From positions 1 to 42,282 of the forward strand of contig ONNS01000020.1 of the NCBI GenBank assembly GCA_900319275.1: a stretch of DNA of 42,282 nucleotides, read 5' to 3'. Source of the stretch: an uncultured Eubacteriales bacterium. GTDB lineage: Bacteria > Bacillota > Clostridia > Oscillospirales > Oscillospiraceae. Both the position numbers and the translations under genes were made by a program. Numbering within the stretch: position 1 is the first letter of the stretch; each line of letters starts with the position of its first letter. This document shows positions 32,294 through 39,887 of the stretch, in pieces. The notes under the pieces were generated by a model that worked only from the letters and a program-made list of their open reading frames with translations, ran no database searches and had not been told where the DNA came from.

Positions 32294-33889
32294 ATGGCAG
32301 AGCTGAGTGTCTATCTGCATATCAACAGCTGGTGGGATACGACCGTCCATATTCCCTATGAGGTCGCGCTGGATCAGGCTACGGGACAGACAAGGGTGAC
32401 CTTCGGATGGGCATATATGAGCTATTCCGGCGCAGGCGGAGCGAGCACGAACGGCAGCGTCGGTATCACGGTGACGCCAACGGACAACACCCGCGCTGCA
32501 GTCAGCTGTTCGATGAGCTGGTCCGGCACGACGAAGATAAACGGCCAGAGCTACGGCGGTACGCCGAGCCCCTCGGTGCTTTATGTGCAGCACAGCCTGA
32601 CCACGGGGGAGAAGAGCGTGCGTGTTTCGGCCACAGTGCGCATCGGCGTACACGCCGAGCCCTCCAACCCAAGCTGGTGGTACGAACCCGCCGACAGTGC
32701 AAGCCAGGTGACGACCTCGGGCAGCTATGCCCCGCAGGGGCTCAGCATCCGCCCCGATGTGCTGACGGCCGGCGAGGCGACAACGCTGGACGTCAGCTAC
32801 GGCAGCGACTACAGCTTTACGGCCGTATTTACTGCAAATGGCACGGAGCTTGCCCGGCACAGCTGGAGCGGCGCCAGCACCAGATTCACCTGCCCGGGCA
32901 GCTGGTTTGAGGCCGCGGGTCAGATAACGCCCGGCGATCTCGCAGTTGACGTCACTGTGACCGGCGCGCCGCAGGCTCTCACGGGCAGCTTGGCGCTGCA
33001 CCCCGGCGGCGACATGGCGCCTCACTGTGCGACATTGCAGGCCAGCCCCGTACAGCCGGAGACAGCCGCAGAATTTGACGTGTTCATTGCGGGGATCAGC
33101 TCGTCCGAGCTCAGCCTTGAGGCCGCGGGGAAATACGGCGCGGCCATTGAGAGCGCCGTGCTCAGTGTGGGCGGAGAGAGCCGCACAATGGCTTACAACG
33201 TGCAGTCGGGGCGTTATGAGGTGCTGATCGGACCGCTGACGAGAAACGAGACGCTGACGGCCACGGTGACCGACAGCCGCGGACTGACAAGCAGCGTCTC
33301 TCTTTTGATCCCGGTGCAGAGCTACGGAACGCCAAGCCTGACGGTCACGGAACTGTACCGCTGCGACGCGCTTGGCGCGGAGACAAACGGAGGCGCTTAT
33401 ATCCGCATCCGCGCGAGAGCTTCGATCACAGCGCTTGAGGGCAACCGCGTCGAGCGCTTTACGGCCGACTGCGGCGGCACAAGCGCCGCGCTGCGCTCGG
33501 GCGAACTCTCCGACGCGATCTGCGGACCGCTCGAGAGCGATCGGAGTTATGTACTGACGGTGACACTGCAGGACGCTGTCAGCGCACCGATCGAGCGCCA
33601 GTTTCTGGTCGAGAGCGCGCAGCGAGATCTTGTGCTGATCCACGGCGGCGACGGGGCCCATCTCGGCGTCGGCAAAGCGCCGGAGCGGCGGGAGGGCAGC
33701 ACGATCGAGCTGCCGAGCGGCGGTAAACTGGTGATACACGCGCTGCAGCTCGGCGACGGAAGCTTCGTGCTGGCCCCGGCGCTGTACGGAGAGAGCCTGC
33801 CCGGGGCACCGGAGGAAGGACAGCTGTTTGTGCAGCTCACAGAGGATGGCGCGCGGCTACGGCTGTACGCCGACGGAACATGGAGGTAG
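32294..33889 (+). CDS. DUF859-like phage structural protein (531 aa)
   Basis: The 531-residue protein is almost entirely beta sandwich, with Thr/Ser-rich strands. It starts with YLHINSWWDTTVHIPYEVAL, has repeated Ig-like segments through the middle, and a C-terminal HGGDGAHLGVGKAPERREGS motif like that near the end of DUF859 (Siphoviridae minor structural) proteins, where the pattern is GxGK. It probably forms a tail-tip or adhesion part. The family call is by motif recall. It is densely packed between phage-type genes. Confidence 0.72.
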   Translation: MAELSVYLHINSWWDTTVHIPYEVALDQATGQTRVTFGWAYMSYSGAGGASTNGSVGITVTPTDNTRAAVSCSMSWSGTTKINGQSYGGTPSPSVLYVQHSLTTGEKSVRVSATVRIGVHAEPSNPSWWYEPADSASQVTTSGSYAPQGLSIRPDVLTAGEATTLDVSYGSDYSFTAVFTANGTELARHSWSGASTRFTCPGSWFEAAGQITPGDLAVDVTVTGAPQALTGSLALHPGGDMAPHCATLQASPVQPETAAEFDVFIAGISSSELSLEAAGKYGAAIESAVLSVGGESRTMAYNVQSGRYEVLIGPLTRNETLTATVTDSRGLTSSVSLLIPVQSYGTPSLTVTELYRCDALGAETNGGAYIRIRARASITALEGNRVERFTADCGGTSAALRSGELSDAICGPLESDRSYVLTVTLQDAVSAPIERQFLVESAQRDLVLIHGGDGAHLGVGKAPERREGSTIELPSGGKLVIHALQLGDGSFVLAPALYGESLPGAPEEGQLFVQLTEDGARLRLYADGTWR

Positions 33890-33890
33890 C

Positions 33891-34748
33891 ATGGAAGTTT
33901 TCACAAGTGAAACATCGAGGCGCGGCGGGGCAAGGCAGCCGCATTACGCGGGAACTTATGAGGATCGGCTGAAGGCCGTCTATGATAAAATCGACAGCCG
34001 CGAGCCCTTCCGCTATGACGCGGAGAAGGATCCGCTCTACCGTCTCGCCAGGGATCGCTATACGCGGCTCGGCAAGCTCGCCATGCGGGACACGATGGGC
34101 AAGGCCGCCGCTTTGACGGGCGGCTATGCCTCGAGCTACGGCCAGCAGGTGGGCCAGCAGGCCTACGACGCGCAGCTGCAGAACCTCGACGCCGTGGTGC
34201 CGGAGCTCTATCAGCTCGCCTACAACGCCTATCGCGGTGAGGGCAGCGCACTCGGCGAGCAGGCCGCGTCTCTCGCAAGCCGACAGAAGGAAGAATACAG
34301 CCGCTATCGTGACGAGCTGGACGATTATCGCGAGGGCAAGGCCCTGCAGCGCGCGCTCGCCCAGGAGCGCTACGAGCGCGAGCAGGCCGCTGCGCAGCAG
34401 GCCTATCAGCGCCAGAAGGACGCGCTGAGTGCGCAGCAGAAGAACTACGCCAATCTCACGGCGGTCATCAAGGCCTCGGGCTATGCGCCGACCGATGACG
34501 AGCTGACATCCTCGGGCATGACGCGCGCCGCGGCGGATGCGCTGCGGCAGGAGTATCTGCGATCGAAGAACCTGCTGCCCGAGCAGATCGCCGCCGCAGC
34601 CGCCAAGGCGAGCAGCAGCAGCAAATCCGGCGGGAGCCGCGCGGGCTCGGGCAGCTCGGTCAAGACCGCGATCGGCAATGTGCTGCCCTTCGCGGCGAAC
34701 AAACTGAACCGCGGGAGTACGGCAAAGCGGAAAATGGAACTCAACTAA
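33891..34748 (+). CDS. Phage-associated helical protein, unassigned (285 aa)
   Basis: The 285-residue protein has an N-terminal segment with DPLYRLARDRYTRLGKLAMRD, then KAAALTGGYASSYGQQVGQQAYDAQLQNL, a Gln/Glu-rich coiled region (about 140-195), and a Ser/Gly-rich, basic tail. The MRDTMGxAAALTGGYxSSY pattern occurs in unnamed proteins of clostridial phages, as I recall; none has an agreed function. A GGAGG site precedes ATG 33891. Its stop codon lies inside the hairpin at 34746-34779. Confidence 0.7.
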   Translation: MEVFTSETSRRGGARQPHYAGTYEDRLKAVYDKIDSREPFRYDAEKDPLYRLARDRYTRLGKLAMRDTMGKAAALTGGYASSYGQQVGQQAYDAQLQNLDAVVPELYQLAYNAYRGEGSALGEQAASLASRQKEEYSRYRDELDDYREGKALQRALAQERYEREQAAAQQAYQRQKDALSAQQKNYANLTAVIKASGYAPTDDELTSSGMTRAAADALRQEYLRSKNLLPEQIAAAAAKASSSSKSGGSRAGSGSSVKTAIGNVLPFAANKLNRGSTAKRKMELN

Positions 34749-34936
34749 CTGTTCAGTCCCTTACGGGACTGAACAGTTAGAGGGGAAGCACCCCGCCGCG
34801 CGCACTCGGCTTGCGGGGGACGCCTCGCACACTTGCGGGGTGAGGCGTGTTTTTTCCGAGGCACATGTCCCCGGAAAAAACAGATTTATTTGTTTTTCGC
34901 CTTCCGAGGCGAAAAATCAGAGGCGTTCCCCCTCTG
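34746..34936. repeat. Hairpin island between the phage genes and the holin
   Basis: A 15-bp perfect stem (34746-34760/34765-34779, loop TTAC) takes in the stop codon of the preceding gene. Then come ACGCCTC/GAGGCGT (34820-34826/34842-34848), a 10-bp stem (34849-34858/34872-34881), another 10-bp stem (34893-34902/34907-34916, loop TCCG) and CAGAGG/CCTCTG (34918-34923/34931-34936). The first hairpin resembles one at 7615-7646. The remaining bases to the holin hold only its AGGAGG site. Confidence 0.78.
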
Positions 34937-35011
34937 AACTCCCCCTTACTTATGGAATAAACCATCAGCGACTAATGGAAGGGGAAAGCTTTTCAATACA
35001 AGGAGGATTTA

Positions 35012-35491
35012 ATGGAAGCACCGAATCGGATGTTGGAAATCAAGGCGGCGATCGTTGCGGCGCTGGCTGCGGGGACAGCGCTGTTCGGCTCGCTCGGCTG
35101 GGCTGTGCTGATCTGGGCGGCCTGTCTGCTGCTCGACTATCTGACGGGCACCTGGGCGGCTATGGCGGCCGGGGAGTGGTCGAGCGCCGTGGCGCGCAAG
35201 GGCTTGTGGCATAAGCTCGGCGAGGTCGTGGCCGTGCTGGTGGCGGCGCTGTGCGATCTGGCGCTCGGCGTGCTGGCCGAGGGACTGCATATCGCCCTGC
35301 CGCAGTTTACGGCCGTGCTGCCGATCGTGCTGCTGTGGTATACCTTTACCGAGCTCGGCTCGGTCGCTGAGAACGCGGCGGCGCTCGGCGCGCCGCTGCC
35401 GAAGTGGCTGGTGGCCGTGATCGCCAAATGCCGCAGCGCGGCAGACGAGCCCCTGCTGACGGAGAAAGAGGAGAAGGAGACTAACGTGTAG
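35012..35491 (+). CDS. Phage holin, holin_4 / TcdE-UtxA family
   Basis: The 159-residue protein has three hydrophobic segments (about 10-52, 66-85, 95-112) and family hallmarks: LLLDYLTGTWAAMAAGEWSS, ARKGLWHKLGEVVAVLV, and WYTFTELGSVAENAAALGAPLP. A charged C-terminus (EKEEKETNV) follows. Holins of this group make membrane lesions to release endolysins, or serve secretion of large toxins as TcdE does. No endolysin gene is nearby. AGGAGG precedes the ATG. Its 3' end is partly copied at 36851-36882. Confidence 0.92.
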   Translation: MEAPNRMLEIKAAIVAALAAGTALFGSLGWAVLIWAACLLLDYLTGTWAAMAAGEWSSAVARKGLWHKLGEVVAVLVAALCDLALGVLAEGLHIALPQFTAVLPIVLLWYTFTELGSVAENAAALGAPLPKWLVAVIAKCRSAADEPLLTEKEEKETNV

Positions 35492-35497
35492 TCCATA

Positions 35498-35545
35498 AAA
35501 GGCGCACAGACTCACTGCCGTCTGGCAGTGGGGAAGTGCGCCTTT
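35498..35545 (+). terminator. Terminator after the holin gene
   Basis: An outer 10-bp stem (35498-35507/35536-35545) encloses a 7-bp stem (35513-35519/35524-35530), and the outer arm ends in TTT. It separates the holin from the toxin cassette. Confidence 0.75.
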
Positions 35546-35588
35546 GAGCATAAAACCATGAAGATGCACTTGATATCAGTAGCATTTG

Positions 35589-35616
35589 TTGTCTTGTATG
35601 ATGCCGACTGTATAAT
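35589..35616 (+). promoter_or_regulatory. Promoter of the barnase-barstar cassette
   Basis: TTGTCT at 35589-35594 and a perfect TATAAT at 35611-35616 are 16 bases apart, just after the holin terminator. The toxin and both immunity genes would be one transcript independent of the phage genes. Confidence 0.65.
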
Positions 35617-35678
35617 GGAGGAAATATGTGTTTTTCTTGCATTATAGTAAAAGCGTGATAGAATAACAGGAGAATGAT

Positions 35679-36203
35679 ATGCTCAGTATACACTACAAAA
35701 ACTGGGTTTCGATCGAAGATTCACACCGCTGTAAAAGCTGTGCGGAAAAGCATGGGCAAGTATATGATATAAACGAAATTCCAAATCCCAAGCCACCATT
35801 GCATGAAAAATGCAGGTGCACGATTACCGCAATGAAAGCCATTCTTGCTGGGAAAGCTACATCTCTTGGAAAAAACGGAGCCGATTGGTGGGTTTTGAAG
35901 TATCATCAATTACCTCCGTATTACATTACGAGAGAAGAGGCAACGAATCTTGGTTGGAGACCAAAACGAGGCAATTTACAAACTGTTGCACAGGGGAAGA
36001 TGCTCACACGGGGAGAGTATTATAATGATGATGGTCACCTGCCAATATCTGAGGGAAGGAAATGGTTTGAGGCAGATATCAATTACAAAGGCGGTTTTAG
36101 AAACAAGCAACGTATTGTTTTTTCCAACGATGGCCTGTGTTTTGTTACATACGACCATTATCATTCCTTTATCGAAATAATACCGGAGGACAAAATAAAA
36201 TGA
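35679..36203 (+). CDS. Barnase-type ribonuclease toxin with a MuF-like capsid motif
   Basis: Residues 1-50 carry a Cys/His pattern (DSHRCKSC, PPLHEKCRC) typical of the end of SPP1 gp7/MuF phage head proteins. Residues 68-168 align with secreted barnase throughout: KYHQLPPYYIT, LGWRPKRGNL, EADINYKGGFRN, DHYHSF. The catalytic residues are kept: Glu131, Arg141, Arg145 and His160 match barnase Glu73, Arg83, Arg87 and His102. Lys27 is Arg85 here and Arg59 is Asp117. The protein would cleave RNA. AGGAG six bases before ATG 35679 shows it is expressed as a short gene, not a broken capsid gene. The region is clearly AT-richer than its surroundings. It overlaps the first barstar gene by four bases. 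Confidence 0.88.
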   Translation: MLSIHYKNWVSIEDSHRCKSCAEKHGQVYDINEIPNPKPPLHEKCRCTITAMKAILAGKATSLGKNGADWWVLKYHQLPPYYITREEATNLGWRPKRGNLQTVAQGKMLTRGEYYNDDGHLPISEGRKWFEADINYKGGFRNKQRIVFSNDGLCFVTYDHYHSFIEIIPEDKIK

Positions 36204-36517
36204 ATCCTGACAGATGGCATGTTATTCCTGAAGGAACGATATCAATTGATTTTTCCTGCTGTAAGTTTTCTGACGATATACAGGAAAAACTGAAAGAGAG
36301 TTTCGGTTTCCCGGACTATTATGGTAAAAACTGGAGCGCTTTTTGGGATTGTTTATGTGATTTTGCAATGAGTGAGGAAGATAAACGAGAGATTATTGTT
36401 TCCGGCCTTGACAAGCTTCCGGCAGAACTGAAAGAGTATACGAGGAAAATGCGGGAGATCATGCTCCGCGCGGAAACACTGTTTCCGCAGATTCATTTTG
36501 CGTTTATGAGTAACTGA
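36200..36517 (+). CDS. Barstar-family immunity protein 1
   Basis: The 105-residue protein has the barstar core FGFPDYYGKNWSAFWDCL and the surrounding alpha/beta pattern. Barstar inhibits barnase by plugging its active site with helix 2, with Asp35 and Asp39 as the main contacts. Here Asp39 is kept (Asp50), but Asp35 is Ser46. It overlaps the toxin stop by four bases (ATGA), so toxin and immunity are translationally coupled. GGAGG precedes the start. Confidence 0.9.
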   Translation: MNPDRWHVIPEGTISIDFSCCKFSDDIQEKLKESFGFPDYYGKNWSAFWDCLCDFAMSEEDKREIIVSGLDKLPAELKEYTRKMREIMLRAETLFPQIHFAFMSN

Positions 36518-36530
36518 AGGTGGTCAACAG

Positions 36531-36842
36531 ATGAATCCAAATGCATGGAAAGCAATACCGACAGGGACGATCTTCCTTGATTTTTCTGACTGTAGGACAG
36601 TGGAGGATTTACATAAAGAGATCAAAAGAAAATTTGGCTTCCCGGACTACTATGGAGAAAACTGGGATGCGCTTTGGGATTTGCTGGAGGATTTCGCGTT
36701 AAGCGAGGGAACGCGAACGGTTCTGATTACGGGACAGAAAAGACTGAATAAAGATATCAAGGAATATCTGATGGAAGCTGTAACAGTTTTCCGGGATATT
36801 GAGAAGAAATATCCGAATATAGAGTTTATCGATGCGAGATAG
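36531..36842 (+). CDS. Barstar-family immunity protein 2
   Basis: The 103-residue protein is a diverged tandem copy of the first (both start MNP and share FGFPDYYG and NW-A-WD). It keeps both barnase-contact residues, Asp46 and Asp50, in YYGENWDALWDLL. GAAGGTGG precedes the ATG, and 13 bases separate the genes. It may neutralise a different barnase variant or give extra immunity. Its stop codon is directly followed by a holin remnant. Confidence 0.9.
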   Translation: MNPNAWKAIPTGTIFLDFSDCRTVEDLHKEIKRKFGFPDYYGENWDALWDLLEDFALSEGTRTVLITGQKRLNKDIKEYLMEAVTVFRDIEKKYPNIEFIDAR

Positions 36843-36902
36843 CTGAAATACGTGATTGCCAGATGCCGCAGCGCGGCCGACGGGAGACGGGGACAAAACT
36901 GA
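36843..36902 (+). pseudogene. 3' remnant of a second holin gene
   Basis: Directly after the barstar stop, an open stretch reads LKYVIARCRSAADGRRGQN and then a stop. It matches the holin C-terminus (AVIAKCRSAAD). At DNA level 36851-36882 matches 35416-35447 of the intact holin gene in 29 of 32 positions. There is no start codon or ribosome binding site, so only the gene end remains. Confidence 0.8.
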
Positions 36903-36912
36903 ATTACAGAAA

Positions 36913-36939
36913 ACGGCCGCGCCCAACGGGCGCGGCTGT
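36913..36939. terminator. Bidirectional terminator
   Basis: A 12-bp stem with one G-T pair (36913-36924/36928-36939) is followed by TATTC on plus and TTTTCTG on minus. It fits the end of the toxin cassette and of the DUF11 gene. Confidence 0.82.
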
Positions 36940-36958
36940 TATTCAGCGCATTAGCGGA

Positions 36959-37810
36959 TTATACGGTGCCGGTGATCTTCAGTACGCTGACGCCCGGCGT
37001 GGTGGTCCAGACGCCGGTGGCGGGGTCCTGCACATACTGCGCGGCGGGGATCGTCAGCTGTCCGGCGAGTGTCGCAAAGAGACCGGTGGAGGCATTGTAG
37101 CTGTAGTTGACGTTCACGGTCCAGGGCGTGCCGTTGTAGGTGACGGCGAGATCGCTGAGGATCGGGTCAAAGGTGTCGGTGAGGACGAGCGCGGGGTCGG
37201 AGACCTCGGTGTTGCCCGTGTTTTGCAGGATGAAGGTGTAGGTCAGCTCGCTCGAGCCCGTGACGGTCTCGGGGCTCATGGCCTTGGCGATCGAGAGCGC
37301 GGGCACGGTGCCGGCCGTGACTGTGGCCGAGGCTGTCAGCGGGGCGGACAGCGTGCCGCCCGTGACCGTGGCGGTGTTGGTCAGCGTGCTGCCGGCGGCA
37401 AGCGGGGCCAGAGCGTTGACCTGCGCCTGATAGACGACGGTCACGCTGCCGCCCGCCGGTACGCTGAGCCCGGTGACGGTCAGCGGCGGCCCGGCCGTGA
37501 CGGTCGGTGCGCTCTGCGCTACACCGTTCTGGTAGTAGAGCAGCGAATCGGGGACATAGCTCAGCGGCGTGAGTGTCTGGGCGTCGAGCGTGTAGGCCGC
37601 AAGATCGTCGGTGAGCGTCAGCCCGGTCATGGCGACGGTGCCGGAATTGACAAGCGTGACAATATAGCTCAGCTTCTCACCGGCCGTGTAGCCGCTGCCG
37701 ACCGCGGTCTTGGCGATCGCAAGCACATCGACGAGATTGCCGGTGACAATATTTGAACGCAGAGAGCCGCCGGGGTAGCTCAGCGACGCCTGGTTGGTGA
37801 AGGAAGGCAA
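36959..37810 (-). CDS. DUF11-domain beta-sandwich protein, TTG start
   Basis: The 283-residue protein holds two DUF11-type repeats (LSYIVTLVNSGTVAMTGLTLTDDL and LTYTFILQNTGNTEVSDPALVLTD), beta-sandwich modules seen in surface and adhesion proteins. There is no signal peptide or anchor, so export is unproven. The start is TTG at 37810, with AAAGGGG nine bases before it; no ATG lies near enough to replace it. The same AAAGGGG is the 3' arm of the terminator at 37819-37871, which suggests linked control. I do not know its role. Confidence 0.8.
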   Translation of the reverse strand: MPSFTNQASLSYPGGSLRSNIVTGNLVDVLAIAKTAVGSGYTAGEKLSYIVTLVNSGTVAMTGLTLTDDLAAYTLDAQTLTPLSYVPDSLLYYQNGVAQSAPTVTAGPPLTVTGLSVPAGGSVTVVYQAQVNALAPLAAGSTLTNTATVTGGTLSAPLTASATVTAGTVPALSIAKAMSPETVTGSSELTYTFILQNTGNTEVSDPALVLTDTFDPILSDLAVTYNGTPWTVNVNYSYNASTGLFATLAGQLTIPAAQYVQDPATGVWTTTPGVSVLKITGTV

Positions 37811-37818
37811 GAAAAAAA

Positions 37819-37871
37819 CCCCTTTCAGAGAGTACTGCGGGATTCACCCGCAGTACAGTCTATGAAAGGGG
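37819..37871 (-). terminator. Terminator that contains the DUF11 gene's ribosome binding site
   Basis: On the minus strand CCCCTTTCA (37871-37863) pairs with TGAAAGGGG (37827-37819) and is followed by seven T residues. Inside, GTACTGCGGG pairs with CCCGCAGTAC (37856-37847/37841-37832). It ends the DUF3737 transcript, and its 3' arm and T tract run up to the TTG start of the next gene. Confidence 0.85.
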
Positions 37872-37885
37872 CTGAAATGGCGTGC

Positions 37886-38719
37886 TTAAGACGCGATGAC
37901 GATCTCGCCCTGCGCCTCGGGGATATCGCGGATGATCTCGCCGACCTGCGGGACGGAGATGCGACCGGACAGAGGATTCTTGATCGAGAGGATCGGTGCA
38001 ATCAGGGTGGCCTCGACCGTGGAGCGCTCGAAGGCGAGGTCGGCGTCGACCATCTCGCAGTCGATCAGCTTGAGGTTTTTGCAGTAGCAGAAGGGCTGGG
38101 TGCCGCGGATGCGGCAGTTGATCAGTGTGAGATCCTCGGCATACCAGGCGAGGTATTCCCCGTCGATCTCGCTGTCACGCACGGTGATGCGTTTGCCGTG
38201 CCAGAAGGCGTCCTTGGTGTCAAAATGGCAGTTGACAAACTCGGCGTCCTCGATGTACTGGAACGAGTATTTACCGGTAAAACGCACATTTTCAAAGCGC
38301 AGATGACTTGCGCGCAGCATGAAGTACTCGCTCTGGGCCGTGGTGTCACGCATCACGATGCCGCGTGTCGACCAGCCAAATTCGCTTGAGACGATGTCGC
38401 AGCCCTGTACCGTGACCACGCCGCACTCGCGCAGGGCCTTGATGCCGTGCAGTCTGGAGTTTTCGATCGTCACACCCTCGCAGTACCAGATCGCGGCACG
38501 GCAGCTGGGTGTCATCTCGCAGTTGCGCAGCGTCAGTCCGGTGTCGTGCCAGCAGGGATAGCGCAGGTTGAACGTGCAGTTTTCCGCTGTTACCGCTGCA
38601 CATTCCTTGAGTGCGCTCTCGCCGTCGGCCGGCCCGTCAAAGCAGACGTGATCAAGACGCAGACTGCGGCTGCCGTACAGCGCGCGCTCGGCGTCGAAGC
38701 ATTGATTTTGAATTTCCAT
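37886..38719 (-). CDS. DUF3737 family protein, right-handed beta-helix type
   Basis: The 277-residue protein consists of repeated short strands ending in Cys or Asp turns (LTLRNCEMTPS, VTIENSRLHG, AEFVNCHFDTK, LTLINCRIRG, LKLIDCEM), the regular pattern of a pentapeptide-like or pectate-lyase-like helix. It matches DUF3737, a widespread family without known activity. AAGGAG lies eight bases before the ATG. No signal peptide is visible, so it is probably cytoplasmic. It ends at a strong terminator. Confidence 0.9.
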   Translation of the reverse strand: MEIQNQCFDAERALYGSRSLRLDHVCFDGPADGESALKECAAVTAENCTFNLRYPCWHDTGLTLRNCEMTPSCRAAIWYCEGVTIENSRLHGIKALRECGVVTVQGCDIVSSEFGWSTRGIVMRDTTAQSEYFMLRASHLRFENVRFTGKYSFQYIEDAEFVNCHFDTKDAFWHGKRITVRDSEIDGEYLAWYAEDLTLINCRIRGTQPFCYCKNLKLIDCEMVDADLAFERSTVEATLIAPILSIKNPLSGRISVPQVGEIIRDIPEAQGEIVIAS

Positions 38720-38861
38720 GGTCGTGTTCTCCTTTTCAGTCGCTGTATTATACAGCATGACAGCCGGAAATGGAACAAGTGAAATTGTAAATATTTTTTT
38801 ACAGACAGCGGAGGAATGCCCTTTGACCGACGCCAAATGTGTGAAAAGCCGCATTTCAAAC

Positions 38862-38890
38862 TGTACAAAGCAAAAACTCTGTGATAAAAT
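38862..38890 (+). promoter_or_regulatory. Extended -10 promoter of the nucleotidyltransferase-galE pair
   Basis: TGTACA at 38862-38867 and TAAAAT at 38885-38890 are 17 bases apart, with TGA before the -10 box. The gene's TTG start lies 55 bases downstream. Confidence 0.65.
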
Positions 38891-38944
38891 AAATCGCGCG
38901 TGTCTTTCGGATGCGCGCGAGACTGAAAAAAGAGGTGTTATCCC

Positions 38945-39856
38945 TTGCAGGAACCGACCCTCGTCATTCTGGCCGCCGGTATGGGCAGCCGTTTTGGCGG
39001 ATTGAAGCAGATCACAGCCGTGGACGAACAGGGCCACGCGATCATCGACTATTCCCTCTACGACGCTTACCGCGCCGGTTTTCGGAAGGTCGCTTTTATC
39101 ATCAAGCACGAGATCGAAGAGGATTTCAAGGCCCGCGTCGGCCGCCGGATGGAAAAGTATTTTGACGTCAAGTACGTCTATCAGCAGCTCGATCGGCTGC
39201 CCGAGGGATATTCGGTCCCCGAGGGTCGCGTGAAGCCCTGGGGCACGGGCCACGCGGTGCTGTGCTGCAAGGGTGTCGTCGACGGCCCCTTTGCCGTCAT
39301 CAATTCGGACGACTATTACGGCGTGACGGCCTACACGGCCCTCTATAACTACCTGAAAGAGCCGCACGCAAAGCACGAGCATGCGATGGTCGCCTATGAG
39401 CTGCAGAAGACCGTGACCGAGAACGGCTCGGTGGCCCGCGGCGTCTGCCAGGTCGAGGACGGCTGTCTCACCGACGTGGTGGAGCACACCCGCATCGAAA
39501 AGCGCCCGGACGGCATCGCCTACAGCGAGGACGGGGGAGAGAGTTGGGTCACGCTGCCGGGCGATACGCCGGTCAGCATGAACTGCTGGGGCTTCGGCGT
39601 TGAGATGCTCGACGAGCTTGAAGCGCGCTTTTCTCCCTGGCTCGACAGGAATCTGCCGGTCAATCCCCTGAAGGCGGAGTATTTCCTGCCCTTCGTGGCA
39701 AACGAACTGATCCAGGAGGGACTCGGTAAGGTCCGTGTGCTCAACTGCCATGAGACCTGGCACGGCATCACCTACAAGGAGGACATGGCCGATGTCGTGG
39801 CCTTTTTGAAGCGCCTGCACGAGGACGGGACCTACCCGGACACCTTGTTGGATTAA
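38945..39856 (+). CDS. Sugar-phosphate nucleotidyltransferase, TTG start
   Basis: The 303-residue protein has the NTP-transferase signature ILAAGMGSRFGGLKQITAV (about 8-26), FAVINSDDYYG for metal binding, and a WHGITYKED end. Such enzymes join a nucleoside triphosphate and a sugar-1-phosphate to make a nucleotide sugar. The start is TTG at 38945, seven bases after GAGGTG; no ATG fits. galE follows after 31 bases, so the pair probably serves surface glycan or exopolysaccharide precursor supply. The exact sugar cannot be told. Confidence 0.87.
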   Translation: MQEPTLVILAAGMGSRFGGLKQITAVDEQGHAIIDYSLYDAYRAGFRKVAFIIKHEIEEDFKARVGRRMEKYFDVKYVYQQLDRLPEGYSVPEGRVKPWGTGHAVLCCKGVVDGPFAVINSDDYYGVTAYTALYNYLKEPHAKHEHAMVAYELQKTVTENGSVARGVCQVEDGCLTDVVEHTRIEKRPDGIAYSEDGGESWVTLPGDTPVSMNCWGFGVEMLDELEARFSPWLDRNLPVNPLKAEYFLPFVANELIQEGLGKVRVLNCHETWHGITYKEDMADVVAFLKRLHEDGTYPDTLLD

Positions 39857-39887
39857 TCAGTACTTATTTTAACAGGAGGATAATCCC

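Noticed and set aside
35637..35664. A second promoter (TTGCAT-N16-TAGAAT) directly before the toxin gene
   Set aside because: The start of transcription would fall on the ribosome binding site, so the TTGTCT/TATAAT pair upstream is more likely.
29339..36842. The phage-type region as an intact prophage
   Set aside because: No integrase, repressor, terminase, portal, major capsid or endolysin gene is visible, and no att-like direct repeat flanks the region apart from the holin-end repeat.
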